From positions 1 through 26,411 of IMG/VR virus record IMGVR_UViG_3300044910_000080: a stretch of DNA of 26,411 nt; one strand, written 5' to 3'. Positions 23,716 through 26,411 of this stretch are shown in pieces. This DNA comes from a virus. How positions within the stretch are numbered: position 1 is the first letter of the stretch; every line of letters starts with the position of its first letter. The notes beneath the pieces are model-generated. The model searched no databases. It was not told the DNA's origin and saw only the letters and a program-made list of their open reading frames with translations. The position numbers and the translations under genes were made by a program.

Positions 23716-24133
23716 TTTGCTGGTTCTCCGATCTTCTTACAGATGAGTTATATCCTAAAACCGATCCAAATGGATCTGTTATTGGTGTGGTTCCTACGAC
23801 TTCAAAAACAGTTGGGCTGTTGGTTGGAAAGTTTATCTCAGTCCAAACACATTCTCCTCTTGAATCCCTTATATTTGTTATCTTTTCTCTTATTGTAAGT
23901 CTGTCTTTAGTTCTTATCTGAAGTATTTGATCATTATAGTATCTATTGTCGAATACCTGCTTATCGCTAGTTCTTGTTGTAGCTGAGTTGCTTATTACTC
24001 CTTTAGCATGACAGTCTAAAGTTTTATCATAAATCCATTCTTTTTTTATAGAACCAGTGTTTGCGTCCTGAATATCAATCTGCTTATATACATCCAGCTT
24101 CATTGATAAAACTGCATTAATAACTGATGACAT
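23705..24133 (-). CDS. Head closure (head-tail adaptor) protein
   Basis: A 142-residue protein that fits the small beta-barrel head closure proteins (SPP1 gp16/HK97 gp7 type) that plug the connector: MKLDVYKQ near the start, then EWIYDKTLDCHAKGVISN, an ILQIRTKDRLTIREKITNI core with the RxxD...IR pattern of these barrels, and a strand near the end (TVFEVVGTTPITDPFG). The ATG shares one base with the upstream connector stop (TAATG) and no separate Shine-Dalgarno is evident, so translation is coupled. The 3' end overlaps the next gene. Confidence 0.72.
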   Translation of the reverse strand: MSSVINAVLSMKLDVYKQIDIQDANTGSIKKEWIYDKTLDCHAKGVISNSATTRTSDKQVFDNRYYNDQILQIRTKDRLTIREKITNIRDSRGECVWTEINFPTNSPTVFEVVGTTPITDPFGSVLGYNSSVRRSENQQIGI

Positions 24134-25116
24134 TATATCAATGAGGCTTTGTTTACAATGAAGTCAGACAATAGTCGGTCAGCGTAAGCATTACCCGTTC
24201 CCATAAAAACTTCTGGACTGTATTCAAACTGCCAGTCAAAAGTTTGTATTGTTGAAATATATTGATTCTTCCAAGTGTTATCCTTTGCGAAGAAATCTTT
24301 CATTAATTCTATAGCTGCAAGCTCTACCTTGTCTGGAACCTTCTTCCATCCGAACTTGCCTTGAACTTCATACATCGCACCGTTTTTAAATACACCTTGA
24401 CCATCATGTATTGTTGGTGGAACCATTCCATTTGCAATATAGACAGTATTATCTAACATTTCTGCTCTATTAACTCTTATACCAAAGCCAGTTTCTGAAA
24501 CCTGTACGTTGTATCCCCAATTATTTACTGCTGGGTAGGCAGTGTTATCTATTAAAACAATATCATTTAAGTATAGCTTATGAATTGTGTGAAGACGATC
24601 TGGTAATGGCAAGGTGTCAGAACCAGTTCCCATGACTCTATGTATATCGCTATACAGATAAAATTGTTGTCCAGTATAATCTTCTATTCTCTGTCTAGCA
24701 TATCGTTCTGCCGCTGCTAGCTCTGAAAAAGATTTATAATTTGGATCTGAAGGATCTGTGCTTACACCAAGCATGTAGGCAGACTGGTATAAATCTGCAT
24801 ATGGCGTCACTACAAAAACATCATGACGGTAGGTAAACTCTTCAGAATCTACCTCATAAATCCAAACAAGTCTTAGAGTACCTGTGTTGCTTGTATATGG
24901 CAAAGGTATGTGTGCTGCATACAGACCAATATTTGTTTCATCTTTTTCAGCAGTAATAGTATCTAATAAAATTGTTAAGCCAGGATTTTCTTCTTCTGGA
25001 GTTTCAGTGATATCGTATATCTCTACTGTTGGTAGATTGTCTGCATCAACAACATTTCCTCTCCAGAATACCTGATGATAAACTGGGGAATTGCTATTTT
25101 TTAATATCTCTGCCAT
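24133..25116 (-). CDS. Head-tail connector (adaptor) protein with N-terminal Ig-like extension
   Basis: A 327-residue protein. Residues about 1-105 look like a beta-sandwich (VYHQVFWRGNVVDADNLPTV, TNIGLYAAHIPLPYTSNTGT, LVWIYEVDSEEFTYRHDVFV). Residues about 125-325 resemble the helical HK97 gp6/SPP1 gp15 adaptor: SELAAAERYARQRIEDYTGQ, a beta insert with PLPDRLHTIHKLYL, and a final helix set (ELAAIELMKDFFA). Adaptors form a ring under the portal, and here the Ig-like extension may decorate the neck. The ATG at 25116 is 9 nt after the previous stop and has only a weak purine run. The length exceeds a bare adaptor (about 100-200 residues) because of the extension. Confidence 0.75.
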   Translation of the reverse strand: MAEILKNSNSPVYHQVFWRGNVVDADNLPTVEIYDITETPEEENPGLTILLDTITAEKDETNIGLYAAHIPLPYTSNTGTLRLVWIYEVDSEEFTYRHDVFVVTPYADLYQSAYMLGVSTDPSDPNYKSFSELAAAERYARQRIEDYTGQQFYLYSDIHRVMGTGSDTLPLPDRLHTIHKLYLNDIVLIDNTAYPAVNNWGYNVQVSETGFGIRVNRAEMLDNTVYIANGMVPPTIHDGQGVFKNGAMYEVQGKFGWKKVPDKVELAAIELMKDFFAKDNTWKNQYISTIQTFDWQFEYSPEVFMGTGNAYADRLLSDFIVNKASLI

Positions 25117-25125
25117 TTAATAGGC

Positions 25126-25524
25126 TTAGTTGTAGAACTCTCTTACTTCTGCTGGAGTTGCTAATCTAAAGCCCTCCTCCTTGTCAAAAATTCTTTGAGC
25201 GTCTTCCTTGCCCATAGCGACAAATGGATGCTCTTTAGTAAATGTCTTACCCATTATATCGTATCTAAAATTATTTCTTGTCATTCTAACAAGCACTTCG
25301 TCTGCAGAAATATCTTTATTTGGGTCAAACTTTGGAAGCACAGTAGGAGCTTCTTCTTTTGCCTCTTCAATATTCTTTAATGTGCTTTGGTATACTGACC
25401 ATGTTACGCCTTCTTCTGCAAGAGCGGCTACTATATCGGCCTTGTTTTTTAGACCATCTGTATCAACTGCAAAGTCCTCTGCAATTTTCTTTAATTCTTT
25501 TACCTTTAATGTCTCGAATGACAT
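25126..25524 (-). CDS. Head-module protein with SAP/HeH-like N-terminal domain
   Basis: A 132-residue protein between the capsid and connector genes. Residues 3-38 (ETLKVKELKKIAEDFAVDTD, then GLKNKADIVAALAEEG) match the helix-extension-helix of SAP/LEM/HeH/Rho-N-type domains, which often bind nucleic acid. The middle is a Pro/Glu linker, and residues 80-132 hold a conserved-looking block (VRMTRNNFRYDIMGKTF, then FDKEEGFRLATPAEVREFYN) seen at the C terminus of head-completion proteins in actinophages, from memory. AAGGAG precedes the ATG at 25524 and an extended -10 promoter lies upstream. It may attach to the capsid or packaged DNA; the exact role is unknown. Confidence 0.62.
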   Translation of the reverse strand: MSFETLKVKELKKIAEDFAVDTDGLKNKADIVAALAEEGVTWSVYQSTLKNIEEAKEEAPTVLPKFDPNKDISADEVLVRMTRNNFRYDIMGKTFTKEHPFVAMGKEDAQRIFDKEEGFRLATPAEVREFYN

Positions 25525-25551
25525 ATATTCTCCTTAATCTAGGTAACAATA

Positions 25552-25580
25552 ATTATAGCATTACTGGGTTAAAAGGAAAA
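25552..25580 (-). promoter_or_regulatory. Extended -10 promoter for the head-completion genes
   Basis: On the minus strand a perfect TATAAT (25557-25552) follows TGC; the -35 17 nt upstream is weak (TTTTCC). The 12-mer TAATGCTATAAT (25563-25552) is identical to the -10 region of the consensus promoter at 1277-1288. It lies just after the capsid terminator. Confidence 0.6.
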
Positions 25581-25603
25581 GCCCCCAAATTTAATTTAGG
25601 GGC
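25581..25603 (-). terminator. Intrinsic terminator after the major capsid protein
   Basis: Hairpin with arms GGGGC/GCCCC and AAAT/ATTT, one mismatch between them and a 3-nt loop; on the minus strand it is followed by TTTTCCTTTT. It lies 25 nt after the capsid stop. It shares its GGGGGCTTTTC base with the tail-tube terminator. Confidence 0.75.
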
Positions 25604-25628
25604 CTTTCAGCAGTTTAATTCCTATAAA

Positions 25629-26411
25629 TTAGGAAGCAACCTTAACGTTCTTAACGACAACCCATGCATCTGCTTGCTCAATTTGGGTTCCGACACGGGT
25701 ATACATTGTATACTCAATCGAATCCTTCTTTGGCCAGAAGAAGCGATAAACTGTAACGTCACGCTTGATACCAATAACTACGTTATTAGGGAATGTCAAG
25801 TGTACGTCACCATGGTTACCTGATGGAGTGTCATAATCTCCAGCTTGTGTCTCAGGAAGTAGTGGCACTTCAACAATCGGAATACCGAATGCGAATGGTG
25901 CTACGAATCCAGCTGGGCCACCAAGACCTGGCTGATCTCCACGGATAATGCTTGAAGCGATATCCTGTGGGTTTACGTTCTGGATATTTTGTGATGTTGA
26001 ATACAAATAATCCTGAATCAAGTTTGATCCTGATAGGAAGCGGAGATCTGGTCTACGCTGCTTGTACTTACGTGGCAAAGCCTTAAGGGCATTGTTGAAT
26101 ACTTCACGGGATACGTTAGCACCCTCAGCATCAACTACATGTCCGTTTGTCTTTGCAATCTTAACTACGCCGTCAAACGCCTTGTATAGCTGGTCAGAGC
26201 TTAGTGCAGTATTTCCATTGAGGATTACATCTTCAATGTCGTTACCTGCCTGAGTTGCCATCATACGTGCGATATGATCTTCTAGATCAGCACCTTCAAT
26301 GTTGTCTTCAAGAGATTCTGTTGAAAGCTCCCAATCTAGGCGAAGCTTCTTTGTTGTAAGAGAAATCTTGGAGAAGGTGACTGCAGCATTACCACTGTTT
26401 GTGTTATCTGC
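25629..26411 (-). CDS. Major capsid protein (HK97-like fold), partial
   Basis: The frame is open from the right edge to the TAA at 25629, giving 260 residues; the true N terminus lies outside. An internal ATG at 26264 is not the start, since upstream codons in the same frame continue as ...SKISLTTKKLRLDWELSTES, a motif typical of HK97-fold capsid proteins, followed by helix-like LEDNIEGADLEDHIARMMAT and GNDIEDVILNG (the spine helix and nearby loop). The C terminus ends in strands (VRVGTQIEQADAWVVVKNVK in the YTMYTRVG region). It would form the capsid shell. The coding sequence looks less AT-rich than neighbours, with codons fitting high expression. A terminator follows. Confidence 0.88.
   Translation of the reverse strand, partial: ADNTNSGNAAVTFSKISLTTKKLRLDWELSTESLEDNIEGADLEDHIARMMATQAGNDIEDVILNGNTALSSDQLYKAFDGVVKIAKTNGHVVDAEGANVSREVFNNALKALPRKYKQRRPDLRFLSGSNLIQDYLYSTSQNIQNVNPQDIASSIIRGDQPGLGGPAGFVAPFAFGIPIVEVPLLPETQAGDYDTPSGNHGDVHLTFPNNVVIGIKRDVTVYRFFWPKKDSIEYTMYTRVGTQIEQADAWVVVKNVKVAS

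Noticed and set aside
25629-26264. Complete 211-residue protein starting at the ATG at 26264
   Set aside because: The same frame continues upstream to the window edge with capsid-like sequence, so this is an internal Met of a partial major capsid protein.

Overview
This window reads as part of the late structural (head-completion and tail) module of a long-tailed siphovirus-type phage or prophage. Every gene I can support is on the minus strand, so transcription runs from high to low coordinates. The DNA is AT-rich and tightly packed: most neighbours overlap by a few bases or are separated by 0-10 nt, and no gene-free stretch exceeds about 110 nt. The host cannot be named from the sequence. 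TTG starts, one apparently leaderless gene, Listeria-Bacteroides-type repeats and a tail-gene layout like that of actinophages make an uncultured Gram-positive host, perhaps a low-GC actinobacterium, the best guess. That is inference.

In transcription order: a partial major capsid protein (26411-25629) followed by a terminator and an extended -10 promoter; a small head protein with a SAP/HeH-like N terminus; head-tail connector; head closure protein; HK97-gp10-like protein; tail terminator; a promoter; the major tail tube protein; a terminator plus another promoter; the tail assembly chaperone pair joined by a textbook -1 frameshift (CCCAAAC, 6-nt spacer, nested stem-loop); a 2161-aa tape measure; a distal-tail-like protein; a tail hub protein with a lectin-like insertion; a small Gly-Asp-linker protein; a jelly-roll-like minor tail protein; a FN3/beta-helix-like fibre protein; and a 1260-aa adhesin-like protein.

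The adhesin-like protein is the most unusual item. It carries eight tandem Listeria-Bacteroides-type repeats in strict A-B alternation, then two copies of a four-Cys module, each followed by a (Phe-Phe-Pro-Pro)n tract.

Downstream come a six-Cys small protein, two small coiled-coil proteins and a small hypothetical protein. A perfect consensus sigma-70-type promoter (TTGACA-16-TATAAT with extended -10) then opens a separate unit: a calcineurin-like phosphoesterase, a zinc-ribbon protein and a partial helix-turn-helix protein that starts inside the zinc-ribbon gene.

The capsid and tail-tube genes, whose products are needed in the most copies, are each followed by an intrinsic terminator and at once by a new promoter. 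This suggests copy number is set by punctuating one long late operon. No tRNA, CRISPR array, insertion sequence, integrase or lysis gene was found.
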